DNA from: Myxococcus virescens
GTDB lineage: Bacteria > Myxococcota > Myxococcia > Myxococcales > Myxococcaceae
Direction of reading: 5' to 3'
Assembly: GCF_900101905.1 (NCBI RefSeq)
Contig: NZ_FNAJ01000005.1
Coordinates: forward strand, 387,293-451,292
DNA: 64,000 nucleotides
Positions 52,362 through 61,250 of the stretch are shown here, piece after piece. Position numbers and translations under genes: made by a program. Position 1 is the first letter of the stretch. Each line of letters opens with the position of its first letter. Below the pieces are notes generated by a model. It saw only the letters and a list, made by a program, of their open reading frames with translations. It ran no database searches and had not been told where the DNA came from.

Positions 52362-53171
52362 TCAGGCGGGCAGCGCGCGTGACAGCGCCTGCCGTACCGC
52401 CGCGCGCACGGGCGCGGGGACCTCATCCCCGGGGATGCGCCGGCACAGGGACACCGTGCGCTTGAGCGCGTCACACGCGTCGCTGCAGCGGGGGCAGCGG
52501 GACAGATGGTCCTCCAGGCGCACACAGGCGGCCTGGTCCACCTCCTCCGCGGCGAACTCCGACAGCTCCTGCGCCAGCTCCGGACACCCCGCGCCCTGTC
52601 CGTGAGCGCCCTCCCCCAGGAGGGTGGAGAGGTGCTCGCGCATCTGGAGCCGCGCGCGGTGCAGCCGGCTCTTGAGCGCCCGCACCTCGATGCCCACCAC
52701 GCTGGCCGCCTCCTCGGCCGTGAGCCCCTCCACGTCCCGGAGGATGAGCACCTCTCGATGCGCCTCCGGCAGCGCGAGGATGGCCGCCTGCAACACCTCG
52801 CCCATCTGCCGCGCGTGGGAGACCATGTCCGGCGTCGCCTCCTCCGCCGCGACGTTCGTGGCCGCGGGCGAGTCGAGCGGCTGGAAGTCCTCGGGCGTGC
52901 CGACGCGACGGCGGCGCAAGCGGAAGCAGTGCGTGCGGGCCACCTGGTACAACCAGGTGGACAGCGCCGCGTCCCCCCGGAACGCGTGGATGCCCCGGAA
53001 CGCGGAGAACAGCGTCTCCTGGAGGACCTCCATGGCGTCCTCCTCGGAACCGCACATGCGCAGGCCAAAGCGGTACACCTGCTTCTCGTGGCGGGCGAGG
53101 ACCTCGTCCAGGGCCTTGTCGTCGCCAGCGCGCGCGGCCTCCATCAACTGCTCATCGGTTCGCGTCGACAT
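52362..53171 (-). CDS. ECF sigma factor with fused C-terminal zinc-finger (anti-sigma-like) domain
   Basis: 269 residues. Region 2 (residues 20-95) includes the typical EDAMEVLQETLFSAF and STWLYQVART segments; region 4 (125-180) has LPEAHREVLILRDVEGLTAEEAA and a helix-turn-helix. Beyond the usual end of ECF factors there are about 75 more residues containing DHLSRCPRC, the HxxxCxxC motif of zinc-binding anti-sigma domains. The sigma factor thus carries its own potential redox- or zinc-sensing regulator, and no separate anti-sigma gene adjoins it. It is downstream of the sulfur genes in the same direction, with 84 bases between, so it may control them. Confidence 0.88.
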   Translation of the reverse strand: MSTRTDEQLMEAARAGDDKALDEVLARHEKQVYRFGLRMCGSEEDAMEVLQETLFSAFRGIHAFRGDAALSTWLYQVARTHCFRLRRRRVGTPEDFQPLDSPAATNVAAEEATPDMVSHARQMGEVLQAAILALPEAHREVLILRDVEGLTAEEAASVVGIEVRALKSRLHRARLQMREHLSTLLGEGAHGQGAGCPELAQELSEFAAEEVDQAACVRLEDHLSRCPRCSDACDALKRTVSLCRRIPGDEVPAPVRAAVRQALSRALPA

Positions 53172-53255
53172 CCGCCCTTCGCCTCCTCATCGGAAGAACG
53201 CCCAGTCACCAGGATGCCTTCCTGGATGGCGCCTGGAGGTTACATCGCGCAAAAC

Positions 53256-54332
53256 CTAGCGCCGGTGCTGAAGCGACAGGCCGAGTTGACCGCTGGACGC
53301 GCCATGCCCGGGAGGCCGCCAGCTCCCGCCCAGCGTGGCGCGAAGCGCCTGCCGGCGGAGATACCAGCTGAGCCCGGCATCCAGCCGCGCCCCGCTCGGG
53401 GCGTCCGCCAGGGCGCCGCCCGTGACTCGCGCCACCAGCGCCCACGGCTCGAGCACCGTGGCCCCCGGCCCCGGCAGGTTGAGACCCGCGCGGACGTGGG
53501 CGAGCAGCGCGTGTCCCTGGGGGGAGGTCACCTGGTGGAGCTCGGCCGAGAGCACCAGCGGGCGCAAGCGCAGGAGCGCGTCCACGCCCCAGGAGCGTGC
53601 GTCGCCCCCGGGTTCCGTGCTCCCTTGCAGGGCCAGGGTGAGGCCCGGTCGAAGGCCGAAGTCATTCATGGGCAGGCTGAGGGAATACGCCTCCGCCTCG
53701 GGCGCGCCCAGGGTGAGCGCGGCGCGGGCCACGAGCAGCGGCGGTCGCCACGCCCCCTCCGGCCCGGGGCGGTACACCACCACGCCCGAATCATAGCGCA
53801 CGCTCCAGCCCTCCCCCCGGAGCAGGCCCCCCACGTCCACCCCCGGCGCGCGCCCCGACTCCGTCCCGGTGAGGTGCTCGCGCAGGAGGCCTTGCGTGAA
53901 GGCCTTGTCCAGCGAGTCCACCTCGAAGCCACTGGTGAGGCTCTCCCGGCCCACCTGCGGACGGAACAGCCCCACGCTCAGCCAGGCACGCTGGGGCAGC
54001 ACGGTGAAGGTGACGCTGGCCTCATGGAGGGCCAGCGGCGGTCCCTGGAGCGGACCGGGCAGGAGGACGAGCCGGTCGAACGACACCTCCAGTCCGCCCC
54101 GCACCCACGGTGACCCGGTCAGGTGGAGCCCCACCCGCCCACGTCGCAGGCTCACGGCGGCGGCGCCCTGGGCGCTCAGCCCCTGATCGATTCGGACCTG
54201 GAGCGCCTCCCTGATTTCCAGCCGCGGCCCCTCCTCCACCACCTCCTCGGCCCAGCCCGGCCGCGCCATGCCGGTCAGGGCCAGCAGGCCGAGGGACAGC
54301 ACGGTCCGCGTCCTGCGCGTCGCGCGCTCCAT
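53256..54332 (-). CDS. Outer-membrane porin-like beta-barrel protein
   Basis: About 358 residues from the ATG at 54332 (in-frame GTG at 54341). A signal peptide (residues 1-29, ending PGWA) precedes alternating hydrophobic strands with turns rich in Gly, Pro and Asp. The layout resembles phosphate/polyphosphate-selective (OprO/P-like) porins, with a FEVDSLDKAFTQG segment near residue 115. The last strand does not end in Phe, which is unusual for a barrel. Lying last in a run of sulfur genes, it may admit thiosulfate or a similar anion; this is inference. Confidence 0.6.
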   Translation of the reverse strand: MERATRRTRTVLSLGLLALTGMARPGWAEEVVEEGPRLEIREALQVRIDQGLSAQGAAAVSLRRGRVGLHLTGSPWVRGGLEVSFDRLVLLPGPLQGPPLALHEASVTFTVLPQRAWLSVGLFRPQVGRESLTSGFEVDSLDKAFTQGLLREHLTGTESGRAPGVDVGGLLRGEGWSVRYDSGVVVYRPGPEGAWRPPLLVARAALTLGAPEAEAYSLSLPMNDFGLRPGLTLALQGSTEPGGDARSWGVDALLRLRPLVLSAELHQVTSPQGHALLAHVRAGLNLPGPGATVLEPWALVARVTGGALADAPSGARLDAGLSWYLRRQALRATLGGSWRPPGHGASSGQLGLSLQHRR

Positions 54333-54347
54333 GGGGGCCACGACTCG

Positions 54348-54809
54348 CTAGTAGCGGATGACCTGGTAGCCCTCGGCCACCAGGCGCGACAGCTCCGCGA
54401 CGCCGTCGTCCACCACGTCGGCCTGGGGCTGGAGCGTCTTCGGGTCGATGCCATACTTCTTCAGCGCGGTGCCACACGCCACCAGCCGCACGCCAGCGGC
54501 CTTCGCCGCCTGGGCCGCCTCGCGGACCTCCGCCGGCACGGCCTTCACCGTCGGGTCCAGCGCCACCACCGCGCGGCCGTAGGTGAGCCACACCACGTCC
54601 GAGAGGTAGCCCGACTCCTTGGCGTTCTTCACGTGCCGGAGGGAGCTGGAGAGGGTGCCCAGGTCCTCCAGGCCCGTGGTGGCCACGAAGACGAGCTTGC
54701 CCTGGCGAGCGGGCACCTCCTTCTTCGCGGGCGGGGACGGCGGCGCGGCGAGCGAGGCCAGGGGCGCGGTGACGAGCGCGATGACGAGCAACGGCAGGAA
54801 GCGATTCAT
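54348..54809 (-). CDS. Exported DsrE-family protein
   Basis: 153 residues starting at the ATG at 54809; signal peptide 1-21 (ending SLAA). The mature part is one DsrE/DsrF-like alpha/beta domain with KLVFVATTG as first strand and VACGTALKKYGI, where the Cys matches the conserved cysteine of sulfur-carrying DsrE proteins. Such proteins hold or relay sulfane sulfur. The export signal is unusual for the cytoplasmic DsrE group but known for periplasmic variants. It stands 44 bases after the YeiH-type gene and 16 bases before the porin. Confidence 0.78.
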   Translation of the reverse strand: MNRFLPLLVIALVTAPLASLAAPPSPPAKKEVPARQGKLVFVATTGLEDLGTLSSSLRHVKNAKESGYLSDVVWLTYGRAVVALDPTVKAVPAEVREAAQAAKAAGVRLVACGTALKKYGIDPKTLQPQADVVDDGVAELSRLVAEGYQVIRY

Positions 54810-54852
54810 CTGGACGGACTCCGATGTGGTTCGAGGACGACGGGTTCGAGGA

Positions 54853-55926
54853 CTACTGGATGGACAGCACATGGATGAGCCCCCAGGCGGACACCGCCAG
54901 GGCGGCGAAGCCAACGAGGCCCGCGTAGACGACCCGCATGCCCGCGCGGCGGACCATGCTCAGGTGGGTGCCAAGCCCCATGGCCGCCATGGCCATCACC
55001 ATGAGGAAGACGCTGGCGGTGGAGAGCCACGCCTTGGCGGCGGCGGGCACCACGCCCACCGAGCCCAGCACGCCCACCGCGAGGAAGCCGATGACGAACC
55101 ACGGGATGGGTGGCTCCTTCAGCGAGTAGCGCACCTGCCCGCCCGCGCCGGAGACCAGCCCCAGCACCACGAGCGCGGGGGCCAGCAGCACCACGCGGGT
55201 GAGCTTGACCAACGTGCCCAGGTCCCCGGCGGAGGTGCCCCAGGTGAAGGCCGCGGCCATGACCTGCGCCACCTCATGCAACGTGGCGCCCGACAAGATG
55301 GCGAGCTGCGCGGTGCTCAGCCCCAGCAGCGGCCCCACGAAGACGTAGAAGAGGACGCCCACCGTGCCCAGGATTCCGCACAGCCCCACCGCCAGCGTGG
55401 TGTCCTCCTCCTCCGCGCGGGTGACGGAGCTGGCGGCCACCACGGCGCTGGCGCCACAAATGGAAGTCCCCACCGCCAGCAGCGTGCCCAGCTTCTCCGG
55501 CACGCCGAAGCGCTTCGTCACCCAGCGGATGCCCAGAATGCCGCCGACGATGACGGCCAGGGCCAGCAGCAGCACGCGTGGGCCCACCTTCGCCACCAGC
55601 CCGAAGTCGAGCCGCGCGCCCATCAGCACGATGCCCAACCGCAGCACCGTGCGCGCCGAGTAGCGCGTGCCCTCCATCAGGCCGGGGGCCAGCCCCAGGG
55701 CCGTGCGCAGTGAGATGCCAATCAGCAGGGCCACCGTGAGGGGCCCCACCACCTTGAGGCCGGGGAGCGTGGCCAGCCCGTAGCTGACCACCGCCAGTCC
55801 AGCGGCGAGCGCGATCCCCGGAAGCCGCCGGCGCCAGGGGCCTCCAGGCGGAGGCGCGGCGGAAATCGAGTCGGAAGCGAGAGGTGCGGTCATTTCAGGG
55901 GGACGGTGGGGGGAAGTCGCGCTCAC
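54853..55926 (-). CDS. YeiH-family membrane protein, putative sulfate/anion exporter
   Basis: 357 residues with about ten hydrophobic helices and the family-typical GTSICGASAVVA segment near residue 155. The N terminus is a Pro-rich cytoplasmic tail. The GTG start overlaps the stop of the SoxB-like gene (GTGA), while an ATG at 55893 lacks a ribosome site, so I keep the GTG. UPF0324/YeiH proteins are thought to export sulfate or related anions, which fits the surrounding sulfur genes. Confidence 0.83.
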   Translation of the reverse strand: MSATSPHRPPEMTAPLASDSISAAPPPGGPWRRRLPGIALAAGLAVVSYGLATLPGLKVVGPLTVALLIGISLRTALGLAPGLMEGTRYSARTVLRLGIVLMGARLDFGLVAKVGPRVLLLALAVIVGGILGIRWVTKRFGVPEKLGTLLAVGTSICGASAVVAASSVTRAEEEDTTLAVGLCGILGTVGVLFYVFVGPLLGLSTAQLAILSGATLHEVAQVMAAAFTWGTSAGDLGTLVKLTRVVLLAPALVVLGLVSGAGGQVRYSLKEPPIPWFVIGFLAVGVLGSVGVVPAAAKAWLSTASVFLMVMAMAAMGLGTHLSMVRRAGMRVVYAGLVGFAALAVSAWGLIHVLSIQ

Positions 55927-57521
55927 GGTTGGACCTGCTGGGTGCGGAGCACGGCCGGCAGGTCCTCGCCCACCGCGCGGCCCTCCAGCGACTCACTCAG
56001 TCGCGGCTTGCCGGCGAGGAAGCGGCGCACCGCCTCGTGCGCGTCCATGTCGAGCACCTGCGGCTCCTGAACGCCGGGGATGCGGCAGAGCATGTCCGGC
56101 GAGTCCCCTTCCCGCTCGCAGGCCGTCACGGTGTAGAGGCGCTCGTCCACCACCGGCTCGCCAGCGACCTCCAGGGCGAGGAGGCGCTGCCCCTTGGGGG
56201 CCTCCGAGCGGAAGCGCACCGTCATCCCCGAGGGGCGCGGCAGCCACCCGCCGAAGCGCTTCTCCGGGTCCTTCGCGAAGACGTTCTCCAGCTCCTGCTC
56301 CCAGAAGGCGCGAAGCTGGCGGCCACTCACCTTGCCCGTCTTCAGCTTGTTGGTGATGGGAAAGAAGTTCCACAGGTCCGCCTCGCGCACGGGGCCGGGC
56401 AGCAGCGGCGTGCCGAAGCGGAAGCCGTTGGAGAGGCCAATCTCCGTCCCGCCAGCGGCGCGGATGGCGTCAGCCAGCACGTTGTCCAGCGGGTTCTCCA
56501 CCACCGCGTAGCGCGCGAGCGTCACGTCGGTGTGCCCCACCGGCGAGGACAGCTGCTCGTCATAAGGCGCGAGCGAGGCGTCCACGAGCCGCGCCATCTC
56601 CGGGTCTTCGGGGAAGCGCGACGCGGTCAGCTCGATGAGCTCCCAGCGGCGGTCCACCACCTTCCCGTCCTCCAGCCACAAGTCCATCCGGCCGAGGAAG
56701 GAGCCGAAGGCGCCGGGCTCCACCACCCAGCTCCCGGCCTGCTCGATGGGGACATAGGTGCGCTCATGCGTGTCGCTGGACAGGTGGGCGTCCACGCCAG
56801 ACACCCGGGCGGCGATCCCCACGGCCTTGGCGAGCCCCACGTGCGACATCAAGAGCACCACCTGGGCGCCCTCGCGCTCGCGCACCTCGCGCACCAGCTC
56901 CGGCAGCGCCTCCGGGCCGTCGTAGCGCAGCCCCTTGCTGTACCCCGGGGGCTGGCGGCGCGGGACGTCCGGGTCCGTGAAGCCCACCACGGCCACCTTC
57001 ACCCCGCCCACCTCCTTCACCAGGTACGGCGGAAAGAGCCGTTCACCGCTGGCCGCATCACGCAGGTTGGCAGCGAAGAGCGGATGCTTCAGCTCACGCG
57101 CGCGCTGGCGCAGCACCGCGGGGCCGTACACCACCTCCCAGTTGCCGGGCACCGCGCCGTCCAGCCCGAGCGCATTGAGCGGTTCGATGAGGACGCCGCC
57201 CTCGGTGAGCGCAGCCGCGCCCGAACCTTGAATCGTGTCGCCGGCGTCGAGCACCAGCACGTCACCACCGCGCTCGGCCCGAATCTGTTGGATGGCGGCG
57301 GCAACGCGAGCGAAGCCGCCCGCCATCTCGATGCGCTCCTTCCCATCGCGCCAGAAGAGCTCCGGGTGGGCGCGCAGTTGCGCATGCAGGTCCGCCACGT
57401 AGAGGACGGTGAGCTGCTGGCGCTGGGACGTGAGAGCGCTCGCGCTGACCGGGGGCCGGGATGAAGCACAGCCGGCGGCCAGGACGAGCAGCGCGCCGAG
57501 CGCGGACAGGAGACGGGACAT
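55923..57521 (-). CDS. SoxB/5'-nucleotidase-family lipoprotein
   Basis: 532 residues. Lipoprotein signal LLVLAAGC near residue 18. N-terminal calcineurin-like metallophosphatase domain: YVADLHAQL (Asp, His), LDAGDTIQGSG (Asp), PGNWEVVYG (Asn; the His usual in GNHE is Trp), MSHVG and SSDTHERT; then the C-terminal 5'-nucleotidase domain with GLSNGFRFG-like segments. The AGDTIQGSG and GNWE spellings are closer to SoxB (thiosulfohydrolase, GDTWQGSG, GHWEF) than to UshA. With rhodanese, DsrE and anion exporters around it, a sulfur-compound hydrolase is more likely than a nucleotidase, but I cannot exclude the latter. Confidence 0.75.
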   Translation of the reverse strand: MSRLLSALGALLVLAAGCASSRPPVSASALTSQRQQLTVLYVADLHAQLRAHPELFWRDGKERIEMAGGFARVAAAIQQIRAERGGDVLVLDAGDTIQGSGAAALTEGGVLIEPLNALGLDGAVPGNWEVVYGPAVLRQRARELKHPLFAANLRDAASGERLFPPYLVKEVGGVKVAVVGFTDPDVPRRQPPGYSKGLRYDGPEALPELVREVREREGAQVVLLMSHVGLAKAVGIAARVSGVDAHLSSDTHERTYVPIEQAGSWVVEPGAFGSFLGRMDLWLEDGKVVDRRWELIELTASRFPEDPEMARLVDASLAPYDEQLSSPVGHTDVTLARYAVVENPLDNVLADAIRAAGGTEIGLSNGFRFGTPLLPGPVREADLWNFFPITNKLKTGKVSGRQLRAFWEQELENVFAKDPEKRFGGWLPRPSGMTVRFRSEAPKGQRLLALEVAGEPVVDERLYTVTACEREGDSPDMLCRIPGVQEPQVLDMDAHEAVRRFLAGKPRLSESLEGRAVGEDLPAVLRTQQVQP

Positions 57522-57621
57522 CGTGGAGCACCTTGCGAGGAGTGAAGGGAGACAGCGGAAGTGACACGAGGTGTGCCGCGCGAAGTTCCCGGACGGCGGC
57601 TCACCTCGAACGCCTCGCGCA

Positions 57622-57978
57622 TCACGGCCACGTCGACATGGGGCCGAGATTGAAGACGTCCTGGAACCCCTGCTCCTTCAACAGGCGCTCGGCACGGCCG
57701 CTGCGCGCGCCACTGCGGCAGTAGACAACCAGGGGCGTCTGCGGCGAGCCAAGCTCTCCGAACCGCCGTGCCAGTTCATCCACCGGGATGTTCACCGCGC
57801 CGGGCAGGTGACCGGACGCGAACTCCTCGGGCGTGCGGACATCCACCAGCGTGGCGCCTGCCTCCACCCTGCGGCGGGCCTCGGACCCCACCGCGGCGTC
57901 ACCTGGACGCGGGCGCGTACAGGCGGTGAAGAAGAAGAGACCCATGAACACAGCGGCGACGACGAAAACGACCTTCAT
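57622..57978 (-). CDS. Rhodanese-domain lipoprotein
   Basis: 118 residues from the ATG at 57978. Lipoprotein signal with FFFTAC near residue 20; single rhodanese domain with LVDVRTPEEFASGHLPGA and the active-site loop CRSGARS. It would carry out sulfur transfer in the periplasm or at the membrane. It is the first gene of the minus-strand sulfur arm; the 210 bases upstream are non-coding and should hold its promoter. Confidence 0.87.
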   Translation of the reverse strand: MKVVFVVAAVFMGLFFFTACTRPRPGDAAVGSEARRRVEAGATLVDVRTPEEFASGHLPGAVNIPVDELARRFGELGSPQTPLVVYCRSGARSGRAERLLKEQGFQDVFNLGPMSTWP

Positions 57979-58188
57979 GGCGCGGCTCCAAGCGACACCG
58001 GTGGCCACCGGCCCCCGGGAAGTGCGTACAGCCTGGTGAGAGCCAGGGCGACGGCCGAAGGATTCAGCGCCCTTCCCGCCCGGCAGCCCGGCCGCGACCA
58101 GGGCACGCAGACGCGCGCACTCCCGCCTCCCCAATGGCCGGCGGGGACGGTTCGGCCGCCGCTTCCGGCAGGGCCCCGCCCCAGCGCC

Positions 58189-58953
58189 TCAGGGAGCGAG
58201 GCGGGCCAGCGCGGCCAGGAGCACCGCGGGCTCCAGTTCGGAGACGGCCAGCGCGGCCCGCTCGCCCCCACCGGGCAGCACGCAGATGCGCTCGCCCACG
58301 GGCCCTTGCGTGCACCGAGGCCCGTCACCAGCGAAGCGGGCCGCCTCCTGCGCCGCCGCCGAGCCCGGCAGGGGAAGGAAGAGCGTCATCGCCTTGCCCT
58401 CCTCGTGCCGGTACAGCAACGAGGCGGAGAGCTTTCCATGCAACCGGCAGCGACGGGCACCCAGCAGCGTCGCGCCTGGCACCACCGGCACATCCACCGG
58501 ATAGCCCACCTCCCGCGCCACCCACGCCCTCACCTCGGCCGGGTCCGAGGACTCGAACTCACAGGGGGCGATCCGAGAGAAGGCCTTGAGGTGGTGCCGC
58601 TCGAGGTCCATCGCCAGCGCCTCGTTCATGCCACTGGGCCATGACGTCCAGAGGACTCCCACCGACGCGAGCATCGCGGCCAGGCCCGCCGCCAGCCTCC
58701 GCCGCATGGGGAAGGACGGCCGGGGGCGCGGCGCCAGCCGCGTGACACGCTCCGCCAGTTCGGGCGGCACTCGCTGCTCCGCGGCGCCCTCCGCTCTCAG
58801 CGCCTGCCGCAACGACGCGTAGCGGGCAGCCTCCCGGGCACAGCCCGCGCATCGGGACAGGTGGTGCGCCACCGCCTGCTGCTCATGCACCTGGACCTCG
58901 CCGTCGAACCACGCGGAGAGACGCTCCTGCCACTGGGGGCTACAGGCTTCCAT
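58189..58953 (-). CDS. Membrane anti-sigma factor with zinc-finger domain
   Basis: 254 residues from the ATG at 58953. Residues 8 to 45 form a zinc-binding anti-sigma domain (HHLSRCAGC, the HxxxCxxC motif); one membrane helix lies near 88-105 (LAAGLAAMLASVGVLW); the rest is periplasmic with four Cys. The gene overlaps the end of the sigma-factor gene by 14 bases, the usual pairing. The periplasmic part is probably the sensor. Confidence 0.88.
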   Translation of the reverse strand: MEACSPQWQERLSAWFDGEVQVHEQQAVAHHLSRCAGCAREAARYASLRQALRAEGAAEQRVPPELAERVTRLAPRPRPSFPMRRRLAAGLAAMLASVGVLWTSWPSGMNEALAMDLERHHLKAFSRIAPCEFESSDPAEVRAWVAREVGYPVDVPVVPGATLLGARRCRLHGKLSASLLYRHEEGKAMTLFLPLPGSAAAQEAARFAGDGPRCTQGPVGERICVLPGGGERAALAVSELEPAVLLAALARLAP

Positions 58954-59467
58954 GGACCTTCTCCTTCTCGAGGAAGTCGAGCATCGCCAGCCGCGCCCTC
59001 GCCAACCGCGAGCGCACGGTGCCCACCGGGCAGCCCTGCACCTGGGCAATCTCCTCGTAGCTCAGCTCCTCGACTTCCCGCAGCCACAACGTGTCGCGCC
59101 ACTCCGGCGCCAGGGAGTCGAGCGCCGCCTGCATCCCCGCACTCAAGGTGCGGGCGTGCAGCTCCGCCTCCAGGTCCGCGGAGGGCTCCGGAGGAAGCGC
59201 CCGGCCCAGCCCGCCCTCCAGCACCTCCAGGTGAGGCCGCAGCCCCCGGCGGGAGTTGAGATACACGGTGCGCTGTACGGCGAGCAGCCAGGCCTTGAGG
59301 CGCGCGGTCTCTCTCAGCGCCCCGCGCTGCTCCAGGGCGCGCGCCAGCGTCTCCTGGACCAGGTCATCCGCCTCCGCGGCGCTGCCCGTCAGGCGACGCC
59401 CCACCCGTCTCAAGACGGGCAGGTGCTCCAGGGCACGTTCGATGAAGGCGCGGGCGCTCACAGTCAT
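58940..59467 (-). CDS. ECF-type sigma factor
   Basis: 175 residues from the ATG at 59467. Region 2 contains AEADDLVQETLARALEQ and KAWLLAVQRT; region 4 contains LAPEWRDTLWLREVEELSYEEIA and PVGTVRSRLARAR. It is paired with the overlapping anti-sigma gene and lies between the two sulfur arms, so the sulfur genes are likely targets. The 47 bases before the next gene upstream show nothing notable. Confidence 0.92.
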   Translation of the reverse strand: MTVSARAFIERALEHLPVLRRVGRRLTGSAAEADDLVQETLARALEQRGALRETARLKAWLLAVQRTVYLNSRRGLRPHLEVLEGGLGRALPPEPSADLEAELHARTLSAGMQAALDSLAPEWRDTLWLREVEELSYEEIAQVQGCPVGTVRSRLARARLAMLDFLEKEKVHGSL

Positions 59468-59514
59468 GAGGACACGTTGGGGCGGCTGGAAGGTTCCCGG
59501 AGAAGGACGCGGGG

Positions 59515-59985
59515 CTAGGGAGCGGGCGTGACGCCTACGTGCGAAGTCCCTGGACGCGGTGCACCCACGCCGCTCCGCGCCTGCATCACCTGCGCGAGGT
59601 AGAAGCCCGCGAACATGGCGGGCACGAAGACGAGCAACGGGAAGGCCCCGGTCGCCAGCGAGGTGAGCGCGGGACCGGGACAATAGCCGCCCAGCCCCCA
59701 ACCCACACCGAAGAGGGCCGAGCCCACGAGGAGCTTCGCGTCCGGCTTGCTGGCGGCGAACGCGGGAAACCTCGCGGCGAACAGGGGCTGCGCGCGCCGG
59801 TGGATGAGGGGCCGCAGCGCCGCGTGAACGGCGATGGCGCCACCCATCACGAACGCGAGCCGGTAGTCCCAGTCGCCTGCGATGTCGAGGAAGCCGAGGA
59901 CGTTGGCCGGGTCCGTCATGCCGGCGAGGCCCAGGCCGAGGGCGAAGATGAGGCCACTGAGGAACGCACTGAGGGAGGAACGCAT
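59515..59985 (-). CDS. YeeE/YedE-family half-transporter
   Basis: 156 residues with four predicted membrane helices and the family motif [10 protein letters not shown] near residue 105, which holds the conserved Cys. In many bacteria YeeE/YedE is split into two adjacent halves (PmpA/PmpB-like), as here with the next gene 10 bases upstream. Family members import thiosulfate or related sulfur species through the conserved cysteines. Confidence 0.88.
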   Translation of the reverse strand: MRSSLSAFLSGLIFALGLGLAGMTDPANVLGFLDIAGDWDYRLAFVMGGAIAVHAALRPLIHRRAQPLFAARFPAFAASKPDAKLLVGSALFGVGWGLGGYCPGPALTSLATGAFPLLVFVPAMFAGFYLAQVMQARSGVGAPRPGTSHVGVTPAP

Positions 59986-59995
59986 GGGGCTTTCT

Positions 59996-60421
59996 CTAGA
60001 GGACGTGGCGGACCAGGAAGACGGTGAGGACACCGGTGGCCATGAAGGTGAGCGTGGCGGAGATGGAGCGGACCGAGCCCCGGCTGATGCCGCAGACGCC
60101 GTGTCCGCTGGTGCAGCCGTTGCCCAGCCGCGAGCCGAACCCCACCAGCAGTCCGGCCCCCACCAGCAGCCAGAGGCCGCCCGCGCTCGGAGTCGAGGGC
60201 GCCGGGAAGGAGCCGGGGCGCAACCAGGCGAGCAGCAGCCCCCCGGCGAGCAGCCCCGCGAAGAAGAGCACACGCCAGGCGACGTCACCGCGCACGGGGG
60301 CCAGCAGCGAGCCTACCACGCCGCTGATGCCGGCGACCCGGCCGTTGGCCAGGAGCAACAGGGAGGCGCTCAGCCCGATGAGGGCCCCGCCCAGGAGAGG
60401 AAGGAGGATGGAGGAAGTCAT
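59996..60421 (-). CDS. YeeE/YedE-family half-transporter
   Basis: 141 residues, four predicted helices, motif [12 protein letters not shown] near residue 100 with two Cys. It pairs with the following gene to make a complete YeeE/YedE transporter for a sulfur compound. It starts in the divergent region facing the persulfide dioxygenase. Confidence 0.9.
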   Translation of the reverse strand: MTSSILLPLLGGALIGLSASLLLLANGRVAGISGVVGSLLAPVRGDVAWRVLFFAGLLAGGLLLAWLRPGSFPAPSTPSAGGLWLLVGAGLLVGFGSRLGNGCTSGHGVCGISRGSVRSISATLTFMATGVLTVFLVRHVL

Positions 60422-60517
60422 GTCTCGGTAAGAGCCGGGCTTTGGTGAAGAGGATTCACCGACGCCGGCAGAATCCTTCTTCCACGCCCCCGGCTCTCAT
60501 GGACAGGAGGCTTCGAC
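60422..60517. promoter_or_regulatory. Divergent regulatory region between YeeE-type and persulfide dioxygenase genes
   Basis: AGAGCCGGG at 60431-60439 and its exact reverse complement CCCGGCTCT at 60489-60497 place the same 9-base motif in front of each divergent gene, read toward its start. Between them GGTGAA-N5-TTCACC (60444-60460) is an inverted repeat suited to a dimeric regulator. AGGAGG lies seven bases before the plus-strand ATG at 60518. Confidence 0.5.
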
Positions 60518-61219
60518 ATGATTTTCCGGCAGCTTTTCGATTCCGAGTCCTCGACGTACACGTACCTCATCGGCGACGAGGCCACGCGCCAGGCCGCCCT
60601 CATCGACCCCGTGCTGGAGCAGGTCGACCGCGACCTGCAGCTGGTGGCCGAGCTGAACCTCACCCTCACCCACGTCTTCGACACCCACGTCCACGCCGAC
60701 CACATCACCGCGGCGGGTGCACTGCGGGAGCGCACGCAGGCCACAGTGGTGGGGAGCGTGAACGGCGCCAGTTGCGCCAACGTCCAGGTCCGCCACGGGG
60801 ACGAGGTGCGCGTCGGGCAGCTCGTCTTCCAGGTACTCGCCACCCCGGGACACACGGACGACAGCATCAGCTACCTGCTCGGCGACCGCGTCTTCACCGG
60901 GGATGCGCTGCTCGTGCGCGGCAACGGACGCACCGACTTCCAGAACGGGAACGCGAGCCAGCTCTACGACAGCCTCACGCGCGTCCTCTTCACCCTCCCC
61001 GATGAGACGCTCGTCTACCCCGGCCACGACTACAAGGGCCGCACGGTGACGAGCATCGCCGAGGAGAAGCGACACAACCCCCGCGTGGCCGGCAAGAGCC
61101 GGGAGGAATTCATCCACATCATGGAGAACCTCAACCTGCCCAAGCCCAGGCTGATTGACGCCGCCGTCCCGGCCAACCGCGCCTGTGGACACACGGCACC
61201 CTCACCCCAAGGGGCTTGA
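60518..61219 (+). CDS. Persulfide dioxygenase (ETHE1-like metallo-beta-lactamase fold)
   Basis: 233 residues. Iron-binding motif THVHADH near residue 55, TPGHTDD near 111, TGDALLVRGNGRTDFQ near 130 and YPGHDYKG near 167 match the ETHE1/PDO group, including the GRTDFQ segment that sets it apart from glyoxalase II. It oxidises glutathione persulfide or a similar persulfide to sulfite with O2 in the cytoplasm. It is followed by rhodanese and sulfite-exporter genes, a logical order for sulfide detoxification. No sulfide:quinone oxidoreductase is visible in the window. Confidence 0.93.
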   Translation: MIFRQLFDSESSTYTYLIGDEATRQAALIDPVLEQVDRDLQLVAELNLTLTHVFDTHVHADHITAAGALRERTQATVVGSVNGASCANVQVRHGDEVRVGQLVFQVLATPGHTDDSISYLLGDRVFTGDALLVRGNGRTDFQNGNASQLYDSLTRVLFTLPDETLVYPGHDYKGRTVTSIAEEKRHNPRVAGKSREEFIHIMENLNLPKPRLIDAAVPANRACGHTAPSPQGA

Positions 61220-61250
61220 GCGCCCTGACCTCTTCGCAGGAGTCCCGACC

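Noticed and set aside
55923..57521. Part of a complete Sox thiosulfate-oxidation operon
   Set aside because: No SoxXA, SoxYZ or SoxCD genes are present in the window.
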